Shown: in pieces, positions 35,178 to 46,987 of the stretch
How the letters are laid out: every line of letters begins with the position of its first letter
How positions within the stretch are numbered: the first letter of the stretch is position 1
NCBI GenBank assembly: GCA_022497155.1
Contig: MU385712.1
Coordinates: forward strand, 371,765 to 435,764
Origin: Whalleya microplaca
Taxonomy: Eukaryota > Ascomycota > Sordariomycetes > Xylariales > Xylariaceae
Length of the DNA: 64,000 nt
Direction: 5' to 3'
Notes under the pieces: model-generated
Databases searched by the model: none
What the model was told of the DNA's origin: nothing
Seen by the model: only the letters and a program-made list of their open reading frames with translations
Position numbers and translations under genes: made by a program

Positions 35178-36861
35178 ATGAACATGTATGCCGACCCCGG
35201 GGGCCCGCAGGCCCTCCCGATCATCAAATGGGCAAGCGCCCTCGCGCTCGGCATCGGCATGCTGCTCTCGCTCTTCACGCCGCCGGAGTCCCCGCAGAAG
35301 CCCCTAGCGGCCATCGCGGCAGCGGAGCGGCACGCGGTCCTCACGGGCGCGCCCTTCAACTTCACCGCCGCCATGCAGCCGTTCTGGGCCGGCTACCGGG
35401 ACCTGCTGGTGGACGCGGAGGCGTACGAGGCGGCGGGGTGGTTCGGCGAGGTCGACAACGCCGGGCGCGCTATTGGGGCCATGTGGGAGGCGCTGCCGCC
35501 GCCGGGGGCTGAGGCAGATGCGGTGTACGAGGGCATCAAGGAGGGCATTTGGAGCCGCAATGTCTCGCTTGAGAATGCGAGGGTGGAGTTCGATGGGTTC
35601 TTGGCTGCGCGCCACACGATTATTAGGGATTTGATTGGGAATAGCTCGATGTGGCGGCAGGCTATTGATAAGAGGTTTCCGTGGAGTAAGGATCCGGGGA
35701 CTGAGAATATGTGTATGTGATTTCAATTTTATTTCCATTTATCCCTTTTTGCTCTCAGTTGTCTTCTCTGAGTATGATCGGTTACCTGTTCTGGCTCTTC
35801 TGCGAGTTTGAGTCTCAGCACCCTCATTGACTCAAGAACATTTTCCATTTCTTCATAAGCAATCTAAATGATTACGATTACTGACTCCCAGCATTATAGT
35901 CCAGATCAAAGAACACTTCACCCCCACCCACCCCAACGCAACCATCACAAACCTCCACATCGGCTCCCCGGAGGAAACCCACGACCCCGCGACCCTGACC
36001 GCCCTAACCGACTCCGCAAAGCGCCTGATGGGGCGCCTGATGCAGACGCACCACGACCTCTGGGAGCAGCAGCAGGGCGACCTGCGGCTCGCGTCCGCGG
36101 GCCGTGTGCACGCCGCCGCTGCGCTCGAGGCCGAGGCCAAGTTCCTGCCCCTGCTCAAGGCGAGAGTGAAGTCCCTGCCGCCGCAGACCGGCACCCGCAG
36201 GCGGAAGCCCTCGCGGAGAAACGCGTGGAAGCCTGCGTTCGATGGCGCTACGGCGCGCCTGAGGGACCGGTTGGAGGCTCTGCGGGTACGGCACGAGGAG
36301 ATGGCGGAGAGTCTGGCGCTGCTGCGCGCGCGGTTCGAGAAGGAGACCGCGGCAGCGACGTCTGCTCCCCGGGGCTCAGACTCGGGCTTCAACGCCCTCG
36401 AGGGGAAGGGGGTGAGCAAACCGCAGGACAACCCCAAGACACAGAAGCAAGAACTCCTCGCCTGGGCGAGCGCAGCGCGCGACATGCTGACGGCCTGGGC
36501 GACGCTCCTCCTCGACGTGCAAGAGGGGGTCGTCCTCTCGCTCCGCCGGCGCGACTTCGTGGACCCGTCGCTCGCGCAGCTGAGCCGCGCGCAGTCGTGG
36601 ACGCGGTGGAAGCGGCGCAACTGCGGCGCCACGACGTGCTACGCGCCGTCGGGGCTGCCGTTCGCGCTGTGGTGGGCGGTCGGGGGCCGCACGCTGGCGT
36701 TCACGGCGCGGTACGAGCGCGCGTGGAACGCGGAGGCGGGGGATGGGAGGGTGGTTAATGTGTGGAGGGGTGTTTATGATAAGGCGTGTTGTGAAGATGG
36801 GGAGTTGGCCCAGATGTTGGAGTGGGGGACTAGGGAGGTGGTGGGGAAGGGGGGCGATTAG
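35178..36861 (+). CDS. Hypothetical membrane-anchored helical protein, 498 aa
   Basis: Two exons, 35178-35712 and 35900-36861, join in phase across a 187-base intron and give 498 residues; taken apart, they would be two truncated frames. Residues about 14-34 form a hydrophobic segment (IIKWASALALGIGMLLSLF) that could be a signal anchor. The rest is rich in Ala, Arg and Glu with long predicted helices (for example LRDRLEALRVRHEEMAESL), suggesting coiled coil. No catalytic motif is recognised. The gene is very GC-rich, with G/C in most third codon positions, in contrast to the AT-rich spacer before it. If the intron is wrong, the downstream frame would need another start. Confidence 0.6.
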
Positions 36862-36970
36862 GGGGTGTGAGGACGAGGATGAGGTGGAAGATTAATGAGA
36901 TTGTCACGAGTACTCTGGAATTTGTGGTTTTCACATTATTTAGACCATGTTGAGCAGTTTCGTGGTCTTG

Positions 36971-36989
36971 TACATACATACATACATAG
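36971..36989. repeat. CATA microsatellite
   Basis: A short tandem run of the tetranucleotide CATA in the 3' flank between two convergent genes. Confidence 0.7.
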
Positions 36990-37106
36990 CCAATTCTGCG
37001 CCGGAATCTCCATATTCCGAATGGTCAATTTAGTATGAGCTCAGTAGCTTTGCAGATTTCCTTCTCACTTGCATAACACCCGTAGATTTTCGAAAGTCTC
37101 ATCCAG

Positions 37107-38096
37107 CTACTTTCCTCTGGGGTCAGGCTGGCCCCAATCATCGAAAGCGTCGTCCAGCTTGTTCCCCCCGAACCCCCAACCCTGGAAGCCCTGATCCGCC
37201 TCCGGGGCCTTCGTCGCGGCATCCTCCCCCCATGGTTCGTAGGCGGCGTCCCATTGGAAGTGGCCGGGAGGCGCCTCCTTCTTCTTGCCCTTATCCTTCT
37301 TCTGTTCAACGATAACAGTTCCACTGGGCTTCCGCGATTCACCGGCAACGGCTACACTGCCCTTCCGCGAGGACGCAAGCTCCGGATCGTCCCAGACCTC
37401 CAGCTGGAGCGCGGCGTCCCGGATCTCCGTCGCCGTCTGGAAACGGTTGAGAGGCAGCGTCTCGTTGTTGACCAGCAATCGCACCAACACGATGTGTCCG
37501 GAGCCGGCGGGGGCCATGGCCTTTTCGAAGTCCTGCGGTTTTGCGCAGCCCGGGGCGACGGCCATGTGGCAGACCGGCATGGGCGAGCCGTATTGGGCAC
37601 GCATCGAGGCGGTATGGTTGACGACGGGAAGGATGAGATGGACTTCCGAGGTCGGGTACACGAAGATGTTGACAGGGGGTTGGAATGCCGCAGGTGCACT
37701 GGACTGCCGTGAAGGGGGCTCCGCGTCTGGCTTCGCGCGGTTCTTCTTGTTGCCAAGTGCTGCCCTGGGGGGTTGGGGAGGAGAGCCAGGGCGGTCGTTC
37801 TCAGCTGCACCGGGTCTCTCCTGTTTGGCATTCCGTACCTGCCACTGTCTCACCCATGCACAGTGCTCGCAGCGGCAACGCTTCAAGTCATGTCGGCCCT
37901 GGGGCATAGGCGAAGGTGGAGGAGGGCGATAGCCCAGGGGAGGCTGCGGTCCTCCGGCAGGCTGATTATTGGCCATCGTATGATGTTTCCGCTTCTCTTT
38001 TCTCTTTGGCTTGGCGTTGGACTTCTTGTGGGAGTAGTGATGGCGTTTTGGACGGACGAAGAAGTAGTCCATATTTAAGCAACATATCTGTCCCAT
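37107..38096 (-). CDS. Hypothetical protein, Pro-rich with CxC-x2-C motif
   Basis: A single-exon frame of up to 329 residues. Possible ATG starts are 38096, 38072 and 37977; the last, after a Lys/Arg/His-rich stretch, begins MANNQPAGG. Features are a proline-rich segment, then a small Cys cluster (CRCEHCAWVRQWQ), a basic low-complexity linker, a central globular part with an NIFVYPTSEVHLILPVV strand region, and a Gly/Trp/Asp-rich tail (FDDWGQPDPRGK). No family is recognised. The Cys cluster could bind a metal, but that is inference. It converges with the 498-residue gene, leaving 245 bases between them. Confidence 0.6.
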   Translation of the reverse strand: MGQICCLNMDYFFVRPKRHHYSHKKSNAKPKRKEKRKHHTMANNQPAGGPQPPLGYRPPPPSPMPQGRHDLKRCRCEHCAWVRQWQVRNAKQERPGAAENDRPGSPPQPPRAALGNKKNRAKPDAEPPSRQSSAPAAFQPPVNIFVYPTSEVHLILPVVNHTASMRAQYGSPMPVCHMAVAPGCAKPQDFEKAMAPAGSGHIVLVRLLVNNETLPLNRFQTATEIRDAALQLEVWDDPELASSRKGSVAVAGESRKPSGTVIVEQKKDKGKKKEAPPGHFQWDAAYEPWGEDAATKAPEADQGFQGWGFGGNKLDDAFDDWGQPDPRGK

Positions 38097-39060
38097 GGCT
38101 AGCTAGGCCACAGGCAGGAGGAAAATACCCAAGACATCTCAACGGCCTTTCTAGTCTATTATTGAAAGATCGTCATGGAAAGTGAGTGCCAAAGAAAGTA
38201 TGCTGCTGCTTGCTCTCCCTGCCAGGCTCCTATGCAGCAAAGCAAGCAGCGCCGTGAAGGCACAATCTTTGAGTTCCCCAAACATGGCCTACGCAAGTAC
38301 TTCCTTCATTGATGAAATGTACGGGTAACATGAGCAAAGGAGAATAGGCTTTGAGATTAATCATGCCGAATGTGATGCTCTGAGAAGATTCTAAGATGCC
38401 TATGAGTTTAGGGAGACCGGGAGACTAAAGAGTTCTTTGGCTCTATCATGTAGTCAACGGTTACCTAATAGTAAGAGTGATAAAAGAAATTCAACAGATT
38501 TTACCTTGATTGAATTCCACTCTTGTTGGGTCTGTCTCCTTTTACCACGTAAGAGTATTTCTAGGATAGGACCTGCCTATTGTCAGACATACATATGTAC
38601 GGAATAATGCTTGTATGTCTTATACAATACATGTAAGATACCGCGTTCAGGAGAGACATAAGAGTGTGAGTGTGAGCTGGAGGCTTGCTTTAAAACGGGC
38701 TCTTATCGGGCACGGGCTGTGGTCCGAGCGTGATTGGACGGAAAAAGCTTAGTCCTCCCCGTTGATAAGAAGAGCTTCAGACAATGTCGGAGCGCTGAAC
38801 CCTCCGTCTACCCGGCTACCTAGGTACTTATCAGTGCCGGCTCCACTCCGTCCTCCACTCCGTCTTGTGTGCGTGCTGGCATCTTAGCAATTCAACTTTT
38901 TTGTTCTTCGTCCATCCACTTCCATCCCCCGGCATACTTCATTCGCGTTTGTCGGCGTCCACTCCCACCAAAGGCCTATTCGCCCTTTCTCACCGAGACT
39001 TACACGCGCTCTGCAGTCTTTTCTCCCTTGTTCTCTTGCCTCAGCAGCAGAAACGCAAAG
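38097..39060. other. Divergent intergenic region upstream of PHO88
   Basis: It lies between the 5' ends of the 37.1-38.1 kb gene (minus) and the PHO88 gene (plus), so it holds two promoters. CT-rich stretches precede 39061, as is common in housekeeping fungal promoters. No gene is seen. Confidence 0.5.
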
Positions 39061-39798
39061 ATGGCCGGACTAAGCCCCCAAGTGTATGTTGTCTGTCCTC
39101 TTCTTCCATTGTCGCTATGCGCGCTTGAGTCAGCCAGCTAATTGGGTCTTATGTATGCGATAGAACGAACATCATCATCATTCTTGGAATGATGCAGGTG
39201 TCGAAACGAATCCCATTCGATGACCCCAATGTCCTCAACGGTGTTCGTGCCCTGTACATCGTCAGCAACCTGATCATTGCTGGTATCTCCGTCTACGTCC
39301 AACTGCAGATCAACAAGAAGAAGGGTACGGTAGACTCTATTTATTTATTTATCTATTGGTTGTTCTTGCGCGACCAATTGTACTGACGCAACGTATCATA
39401 TAGACCTCACTACCCTCAAGTATGTTGAGCCGGCACCCATGGGCTCCTCGGAGGAGGGCAAGCTCGTGACCACCACCGTCCACGCCTACGACTCGGCGCA
39501 GCTCAAGAACTCGTTCCGATCGCAGATGATGGGCGTGGCCATGATGTGCTTCATGCACCTGTACATGAAGTACACCAACCCGCTGCTGATCCAGTCCATC
39601 ATCCCCCTCAAGGGCGCCTTCGAGTCCAACCTGGTCAAGATCCATCTCTTCGGCAAGCCCGCCAGCGGCGATCTCAAGCGGCCCTTCAAGCAGGCTGCCG
39701 GTCTTATGGGCGGTCTCCAGAGCGGCCCCCCGCAGAGCGACAAGAAGGCCGTTGAGGCTGCCGAGCGCGCCGGACGCGGTGGTGTCAAGGACGAGTAG
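39061..39798 (+). CDS. PHO88: PHO88/SND3 family ER membrane protein
   Basis: Exons 39061-39083, 39164-39324 and 39404-39798 join in phase to 192 residues, the normal size for PHO88. The N-terminal helix (VTNIIIILGMMQVSKRIPF), the segment VRALYIVSNLIIAGISVYVQ and the block MMGVAMMCFMHLYMKYTNPL match this small ER membrane protein. In yeast it was named for phosphate transport effects and is also known as SND3, part of the SRP-independent route that targets proteins to the ER. The basic C-terminus (RPFKQAAGLMGGLQ) is cytosolic in that family. The first exon of only 23 bases is conserved in position in many fungi, to my recollection. Confidence 0.95.
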
Positions 39799-40410
39799 AT
39801 GTGCCTCTTGTTTGGCAATGATATGTAATCTCCATGAAAATCGGAGGAGTTTAGGGAAGGGCGGATAATGTGGATACGTCAGGCTTTGCGATGTCTTTTG
39901 CGTTAATCATCCTTCCGTTGTACAAGATTCCATAGAGTCTAGCATCAATGATCATGTTGTTGCAGGGCTTACACGTGCCTTCAGAAGATACTACGAAATA
40001 TTCTATGAGCCAATTACGTGACTAGAATGTCAACTCTACAATGCTTATTACAGTAGATGATTATATGTCTAAATAGGACTATATGGGATATCTAGTCTCA
40101 ATTCAGAAGGATCTTGACAAAGACCTTGTGTCCACGTAGGCCTCTGTTTTTTGTGTTTATTAGACTCAGTGGCGCATTCAGTTTATTATTACTACTATGG
40201 TGATTATTACTATTATTATGACTAAACTGGACTTATCTCCGCTTATCTCCTTGTCTGCAATGCCGCTTTAGACGCCGACGTCACCAACTGCCAGGAATGC
40301 CAATCATCCGTCGCCTCTTTAGTGTTTCGTGACATTTACAACTTTTTCTCCTCTACATACGTTGTACGATACTAATTCCCGTTTCCCGCGATCCCTTTCT
40401 TTTTACGACC
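39799..40410. other. Intergenic region between PHO88 and RAD14
   Basis: About 600 bases of AT-rich spacer containing ATT-type triplet runs near 40.18-40.22 kb, followed by a pyrimidine-rich promoter before 40411. No gene is seen. Confidence 0.5.
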
Positions 40411-41882
40411 ATGGAGCGTCCATCGACTCCGCCTCGGGCTCCCAACGCCTCGAAATCCCTGGCATCTCCTCACACTCCCGAAATCACCAGGCACATCGTA
40501 AGTCGAACCCGAACCCGAATCCGAATCCCTGAATCACAAGCTCTCCTCAACCACCACTCATCACCATGCCACTCCACATATCCTGACTGAAACCCGCACA
40601 CAGGAAGAAAACCGTCTCCGCGCCAAAGCCCTCCGCGCCCAACACGAGGCCGCCACCCGCGCCTCCGGCTCCGGCTCCGGCTCTGCCTCCGCCGCATCTC
40701 CCCCAGCCCGCACGCCCTCCGGCTTCGTTGCCACGGGCGACATCCAGCTGCCGCCGCGCACGACGCGCAAGCGCGTCTACGAGGCCGTCTCCAACGTCCG
40801 CGAGACGCCGGCGACGAGCCGCGATGGGCGCGCCAACGGCGCCCAGGACAAGGGCAAGGACGGGGACAAGGGAAAAGACGACGGCGCGATCCGGCCCGCG
40901 CGCAAGTTCACCAAGTTCGTCGACTACGACTTCGGCAAGATGACGGACACGAAGGGCGGCTTCCTGAGCGCCGACGACGATCCCTGGAACAAGGCCATGT
41001 CCGGCTCGTCCTCCGGGAACGGCACTGGGAAGAATGGACCGGAGGATGATGGCAGGCCGAAGGACATGAGCCTGGCGGAGTGGGAGCGCGTGCAGCTGCT
41101 GAAGAAGCTGCGGCGGCAGAAGGCGGGCCCCTTCGAGCCCGGGCTCAGCGTGCTGAGCGATGCCGCCGCGCGGAAGAAGTGTCGCGAGTGTGGGAGCCTC
41201 GAGATCGACTTCGTTTGGGAGGAGGTGTTTGGGTGTGCGGTCTGTGGTGCGTGTAAGGAGAAGTTTCCCGAGAAGTATAGTCTGTTGACGAAGACGGAGT
41301 GTCGGGAGGATTATCTGCTTACGGAGCGTGAGTTTCCCTCACCCTCTTCCTTTCTTCCCCTTATCTACCCTTCATATCCCGTCAATTTTGATTAAGTACC
41401 CAGACCGAGGAAAGGGGCTGACAAAAATCATAGCGGAGCTCAAAGACGAGGAGCTCCTCCCGCACCTCTCGAAGCCGAACCCGCACAAGTCGCACTGGCA
41501 CGACATGATGCTGTTCCTGCGGTACCAGGTCGAGGCCTACGCCTTCGGGCCGCAGAAGTGGGGGTCGCCCGAGGCGCTGGACGCCGAGTTCGCGACGCGC
41601 GAGGCCGACAAAAAGGCCCGCAAGGAGGCCAAGTTCAAGGAGAAGCTGCTCGACCTCAAGAAGCGCACGCGCACAGATGCGTATCGCCGGCAGAAAGGCA
41701 AGTTCGGGCCGCGTGCCGGTGATAATGGGGCAGGAGGGAGTAAGATGGCGAGGTTCGGCGATGCGGTTCCGAATGGTGGGAGGCATGTCCATGAATGGGG
41801 ACGCGCGGTCGAGAACGAGGAGGGCATGACGGTTAAGACGTGCACGGGTTGTGGTATGGAGGTCGAGGAGCTGGAGTTTTGA
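40411..41882 (+). CDS. RAD14: RAD14/XPA nucleotide excision repair protein
   Basis: Exons 40411-40497, 40604-41327 and 41434-41882 join in phase to 419 residues. The XPA zinc finger is clear: Cys222-x2-Cys225 and Cys240-x2-Cys243 in CRECGSLEIDF...GCAVCGAC. It is followed by the DNA-binding block YSLLTKTECREDYLLTEPEL and KPNPHKSHWHDMMLFLRYQV, both diagnostic of XPA/Rad14. The protein verifies DNA damage and holds the pre-incision complex in nucleotide excision repair in the nucleus. The N-terminal 140 residues are low complexity (Ser/Gly/Ala, basic). A second CxxC near the C-terminus (KTCTGCGMEVEELEF) ends the protein. This is a GC-rich housekeeping gene. Confidence 0.95.
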
Positions 41883-43216
41883 GTGTGCGTGGTTATCTGG
41901 CAATGCGCATCTTACAATCACAGCGTTATGTCCACAGGTATCGCGCCCAAGCAGATATCCACCAATATCCGCGAACGGATTCATCTCAGCACCGCAAGCC
42001 TGGTGGCGGGGGGAGGGACAGGTAGATCTGAGATGCCTATCCAGCTCAACACGATCAAGCCGGTTCCCAGATATCGCAGACTGCATCTGCTCGACTGAGG
42101 GTGTTAGGCTAGTCGGGCAGCTAATGTGGAAAGACGTGGCTTCTTCACGTGTCATCATCGGAGAGATGTTCGCTATGCTATATCTCAGATTTCGAACATG
42201 GCTGGACGACGCCTCGAGTATAGATGTGGGATAAATACCCTCCTCTCCATCATAACTCGGCAGAGTCGCTCTTCTGAGATACGTAAGGGAGCCCGTCGGA
42301 CATAAGAGTCAGATGTTGAATGCATCTTCAGATGACTATCTTTCTGTCCGCTATACGGTGGGACTGAGGTGCGTGAGAGCACACGGGAGCATCTGTATAT
42401 GTAGGGATAGGTGGTCCGGACTCGTACGAGTCGACAAGTGTATTAGCTAAGCTGAGTTACAGATACACTGTATATACCTAGGCAGTAAACCTTGCAGACA
42501 TGGTACTCATCGAGTGTCGGGTGGCAGCCAGGTTCTGCTCGTTTATGCTGTTCTTAGGACAGTCTTATTTAACGAGGCCTGCACCCCTGGAAAGGGCTTG
42601 GGTGTTTTATCGAACGGCTGTTGCTAGATATATTTTTCCGCAGTAGATTTCTGGTGAAATGTTTGATTGTGGCTCCATCAAATATCTCGTAAAGTATTCA
42701 TCTTGACGTGAAACCGTACCTACATTAGATCTGTGTTCATGTAACAAACAACGTAATTGACAGATAGAAGACACTCTCAAAGGTCCGAAAGGTTGAAGTC
42801 CCCGATCGTAAAGAAAATTCATATATAATCTATGGTAGAGGCTATGACATGCAGGATATTCTTTAGACAGAAGACCAAACCTGTTTGACTTCGTCTATCA
42901 TAGCTATGTTGAGTAGCCAAGCCGCCATTCGGCTCGTATCTCATAGTTTCCTACCTAACGATCGTAAGAAGGGGGTATCGTTCGCATCCAAGCCCAACCA
43001 CATCCTCAAACAGATGGATCAAAACAAATCATCCCCACAATTCAACGCCAAAATCCAGGAGAAACGCCCACTATGTAAAAGCCATCCCCATGAGCCTCCT
43101 TCTATGCTGGGGTATCGGGGTATCAATGATCGTAGAGAATGCAGTAATAGAGAAAAATTGGATGGGTAATTGTTATCGTGAGCATCGCCAGGTAGCACGG
43201 ATAGAGTCTACCAGAC
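41883..43216. other. Convergent intergenic region downstream of RAD14
   Basis: About 1.3 kb between two convergent 3' ends. Short frames (for example 42885-43169 plus, 94 residues) show no family similarity. The composition falls back to AT-rich. Nothing else is recognised. Confidence 0.45.
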
Positions 43217-45034
43217 CTAGACTCCCTCCGTAGGCTTCACCGGCGCACGTCCGACGATGCTATCTCCGTCATCGTCCCCTTTGCGCCCGACCGAGGCGCC
43301 GAAAGCACTGGCGCCTCCCTCCGCAGCCGGCGCGGTCCCAGCAGCAGGACCTGGACCACCGAGTTCCCAGCTGCCAATGCGCTCGTGTCGCGCGCCATTC
43401 TTCACAATAGAGACATCATGGTCCGATGCCATTTTCTCCGCGCCCTTGAAGCCGCCCAGACTAGCACGGTGTCCCGCGTCGGCGCGACGAAGCCGCACCC
43501 CGCCGAAGACAAACGCGGTCGTGGTAGCCAAGCCCAAGACCGCAAGCGTGACAACAGCGCCAATCACGCCCGCGACCGCCGGGGACAGGGCCGCGTTGCT
43601 ATTATTACTGCCGTTCGAGACGCCGCCGGAGCTTCCTTGCGTGTCGCTGCTCAGCGCGCTGCAGAAGAGCGTCACGGCGTCGCAGACCCCGCACCAGCTC
43701 GCCACGTCCTTGATGGCGAACTCGTTGATGCCGTCCACGAAGTCCGAGTACCGCATCCGCGTCGCCGAGTTGCCCTGCCCGAACAGCGGGTACTCGGTGA
43801 ACGGCGCGTCGGCGCCTGTGCCGTTGCGGTACACGAAGCGCACCCAGAGGTCGTCGCGGGCCGGGTACGACGCATTAGCGCCGCCGGCGCTGTCCGTGCT
43901 GAAGAGCTCGAACGCCGCCGCCGCGCCGGGGTCCGGGAGCTGCTGGAAGACCGTGGTCGTGGGCAGGTCGACGAGCTCGGACAGCGCGAAGAACGACAGC
44001 AGCGGCTCGAAGGTCCCGAACATCAGGGTTAACTTGTTCGTGCTGCCGCCCGAGGCGATGTTCGTCGAGAGCTGCGACACCACCTTGCCGGCGAGCGTGC
44101 GTCCCGCGACCGCGCGGATCTGGTCTCCGCTTCTCAGCCCGGATGCGCTCAGGTTGCCGTTGAGGTTGGTCTGCTGCGAGGTGGCGTAGGCGCGCAGCGT
44201 GGCGAGGCGGTCGGCGCCGAGGGCGTCGCGCGAGGCGTTGCTGTGGTCGTACGCGTACTGCGCGTAGTCCCACAGGTCGTAGGCGTAGTCGTAGCTCAGC
44301 ATCACCTTCGGCAGCGTGTTCGGGAACACCTCCGTCCACGTCGACTGGTAGAAGTCGAGCGTCGAGTTGTACAGCTGCTGCACGGCGGCCTCGCTCGTGG
44401 CGTCGCCGCTCGAGATCCAGTACTCCGTGCACCCGGCTTGTCCCTCCAGCCTGGCGACGATGTTAGCACGGTACGGCACTACATAGACCTCATCCTGCCG
44501 TCAGCTAAGCTATACCCACCCCATAGAGTTTGGGTCCGTGGCGGATAGAGTTTGGATGTTGGGGTATTGATAGCCGTCCAAGGGGAACTCGATCTGGGTG
44601 CCATTGGCCAGGGTGGATGCGTTGACGCCACCGTTACTGTAGGCGAAGCTTCGAGTGACGGGTGGGTAGAGCCCTTGGATGAAAGCTAGGGCACTTCCGG
44701 TGACGAAGTCATCCGTGGTGCTGAATATGGAAAGCTGAGTGTTGTCGAGAGCCTGCTGCTCTATACCAGTAATAGGTGAGTTTGTCGTCAAGCTATTATC
44801 CTCATCTGACAAGCTGGAATTCGATAGGTATCGAGCTCGAAAGAGCTGTCCTTGAGAATACAGCTGTTGTGCGCCCAGTGGAGTCAAGCTTGGGTCGAGC
44901 TTGCCTTGCAACGGCGTGCGTTCGCCATGCAGGACGAAAGCGAAGGACGACCAAACGGTCTCGGTAGTGGACTGAGCCAGTGTCTCACTCGCAAGGAGGA
45001 GGCCGAGGGCTGCCTTAAGTGAACGCGAAGCCAT
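43217..45034 (-). CDS. Histidine acid phosphatase-fold, membrane-anchored protein (divergent active site)
   Basis: Exons 45034-44520 and 44450-43217 join in phase across a 69-base intron with a good branch point, giving 582 residues. An N-terminal signal peptide (to about residue 20) is followed by FAFVLHGERTPLQG and LTPLGAQQLYSQGQLFRARYL, the start of the histidine-phosphatase clade 2 fold. A C-terminal helix (VAGVIGAVVTLAVLGLATTT) then a basic and Gly-rich tail make it a type I surface protein. The catalytic RHGxRxP motif reads LHGERTP, with Leu35 where Arg is expected, and the usual late HD pair is replaced by FGTFEPLLSFFAL. It may therefore be a non-catalytic surface protein. N-glycosylation sites (NSS, NAS, NGT) fit an extracellular domain. 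Confidence 0.82.
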
Positions 45035-46987
45035 ACTTCGAGCAGACCTGAGGATTGTCACAAGCTTCCCGTGAAACCTTCGGCAAGGGCTTAAGCACTC
45101 TATTTCAAGAGAATCACGAGGAAGAGCAAAAGAAAGCTGGGAAGCTCGAATAGAAGGCGGAGGAGGGGTGGTAAAGAGGAACACATGCATACGCTTACTT
45201 CAAGCCCTACCTATCTACTTACCTCTCTACACATACATGTGTATGTGCTGGTTGCATCATATCTCTTCGAATCATCGTGCTTATTTCTTCAAGGGTTCGT
45301 CAAGACGTTCCATCGAAGATGTCAGGCCGCAGCCAGAGAACTGACTAGGTACCTAATCTAGTCGTTCACCGCCCTACTACTACCTTATGGTGTATACAGA
45401 AGCGGCTTGAAGCTTTAAACTCTCACTCGATGAGGGGCGCGGGGCAGTAGATGAAAGCACGCAAGATAGGTAGCATGCAGGTGAGCGATAAGAACAAGCT
45501 CTTTGGGTCTAGTAGCCACGACAAGCAGGGATGAGCTGGCAACGGATAAGGTCTTACCCCTGTCGAGCATGCTTAGCTAGGGCGTCTCTAGTAGTGATCT
45601 GCCAACGATTAACTAGGTACAGATCGATATGTTCGAGTGGCCGCATAGTGCCGCCCCGATATCCAAATCGGGTGTTACTCTTAGAAGTTGGGGGAGTGAT
45701 AAAGCGTGAGATTGGCGATTGACACCATCTCGCCGAGCTTTGGAGTTTCGGTGGCTGGTAGAATATTGTATCGATAAGAAGCTTGGCTTTGCAGATCCGT
45801 GGGATGACGGAGGTGCTCGTGATGTTTACTAACCCAAGCTGCCCAAGTACCGGTAGTAGCATCAGTCGCAGGATGTTACCCCGCCGTTACGCTCGCAAGA
45901 AGCTGTCGACAGTAACCTATCTGGTATTGTGGGTGGTAAGAATCTCGTGCCAGGTGATATCCTTGATATAAGTACTTCAGAGCTGTGCGTGCAACTTACA
46001 GTTAGATGTAATCTCTCAAGACTCTAGGGTTAGTTAGGCTAGTAGGTAGATGGATACAGGTTTCAGCCCCAAGCCAAGGTGAATATTCTTCTGATATGTC
46101 AGCAAGGAACTAATGAATACGAAGCCATTTTAATAGTTAAAGGCGACCATAACGCATTAACATAACTCCAAACAGATCTATCATACGGATTTCGGTTCTT
46201 ACTCATCAACTTTACTCCAGAGGCATGCCAGAGGCATATACGCAAGCAAATTGCCCAATGAAGGAGATTGGTCGATGTATTTGATGGGGGCGGACAACTG
46301 TTAAAAAGACCGCCACGAATTCGAGAATAGATTTGGCTCAATTTATTGAGCCTATTCATTTCGCACAAAAACCGAATTCTAAGGACCTGCTATGGCATTC
46401 TCCATAACAGTCCGCTTCCACTACCCGGGAATACGGACGTAGGGTAGAGTTTTATGAAGATACGGTCACGTGGGCGGGATTGCTAAGCCAGATATATACA
46501 CGACAGAACGGACTAGACACATCTGATGAACATGGACAGGCTTAATAATGCATCCGCTCTTACGCTTGTTTCACGCTTCATCGGGCGGACCTTTCTTAAT
46601 CTGGGAAAGTGTAACGATGTACCGTTATGTTTGAGTAATGGCGACTGACGCCAGCCAATGCGGCAATATAGTAGGTGACGAGTTTTATTCCACGGGATTA
46701 AGAAATGTCAGCGTGAGTAGTGATGGGACTATGGTAAACTTAGTTTATTTTTATTTATGGGTGGGAATTTAGGAGTAGGTCCCACAACTGCCGTGGGAAA
46801 ATCAAGGCACTCCACTAACTCTCATAGGAATGGCATAGGAATGGGAATACCTGGAACTAACGAGGTATATAAGGCCTAGGTTATCCAGCGTAAAGATGAA
46901 GTAGAATGTCTTCATAGGTATTCTCTGTCTTGCATCTCAGTCTCTTTGAGTATTTGACTTATACGCGCTCCCTTACTACGCCAGATA
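45035..46987. other. Intergenic region containing a gene relic
   Basis: About 1.95 kb between divergent genes. Apart from the aldo/keto reductase-like relic at 45.5-45.9 kb, listed separately, only short frames are seen. TACC-type tetranucleotides recur near 45.2 kb. Confidence 0.45.
45554..45862 (-). pseudogene. Probable aldo/keto reductase relic
   Basis: A minus-strand frame without its own gene context contains fragments in the order found in aldo/keto reductases: LLIDTIFYQ (compare the LIDTAxxYG block with its catalytic Asp and Tyr), FITPPTSKSN (compare FITTK), and PLEHIDLYLVNRW (compare LDYVDLYLIHxP). The catalytic Tyr appears kept but Lys and the HxP histidine are changed, and the barrel is not continued on either side. 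This fits a decayed N-terminal third of a gene. Identification rests on short motifs only. Confidence 0.42.

Noticed and set aside
35178..36861. Two separate genes (182 and 277 residues) instead of one
   Set aside because: The first frame ends right at a GTATGT donor and the second opens upstream of its ATG to a TAG acceptor with matching phase, so a single spliced gene fits better.
41382..42158. 258-residue minus-strand frame overlapping the end of RAD14
   Set aside because: It is antisense to the conserved third exon of RAD14 and has no motif of its own; high GC removes stop codons.
43257..44189. 310-residue plus-strand frame
   Set aside because: Antisense shadow of the GC-rich phosphatase-fold gene, low complexity (Pro/Ser/Ala), no motif.
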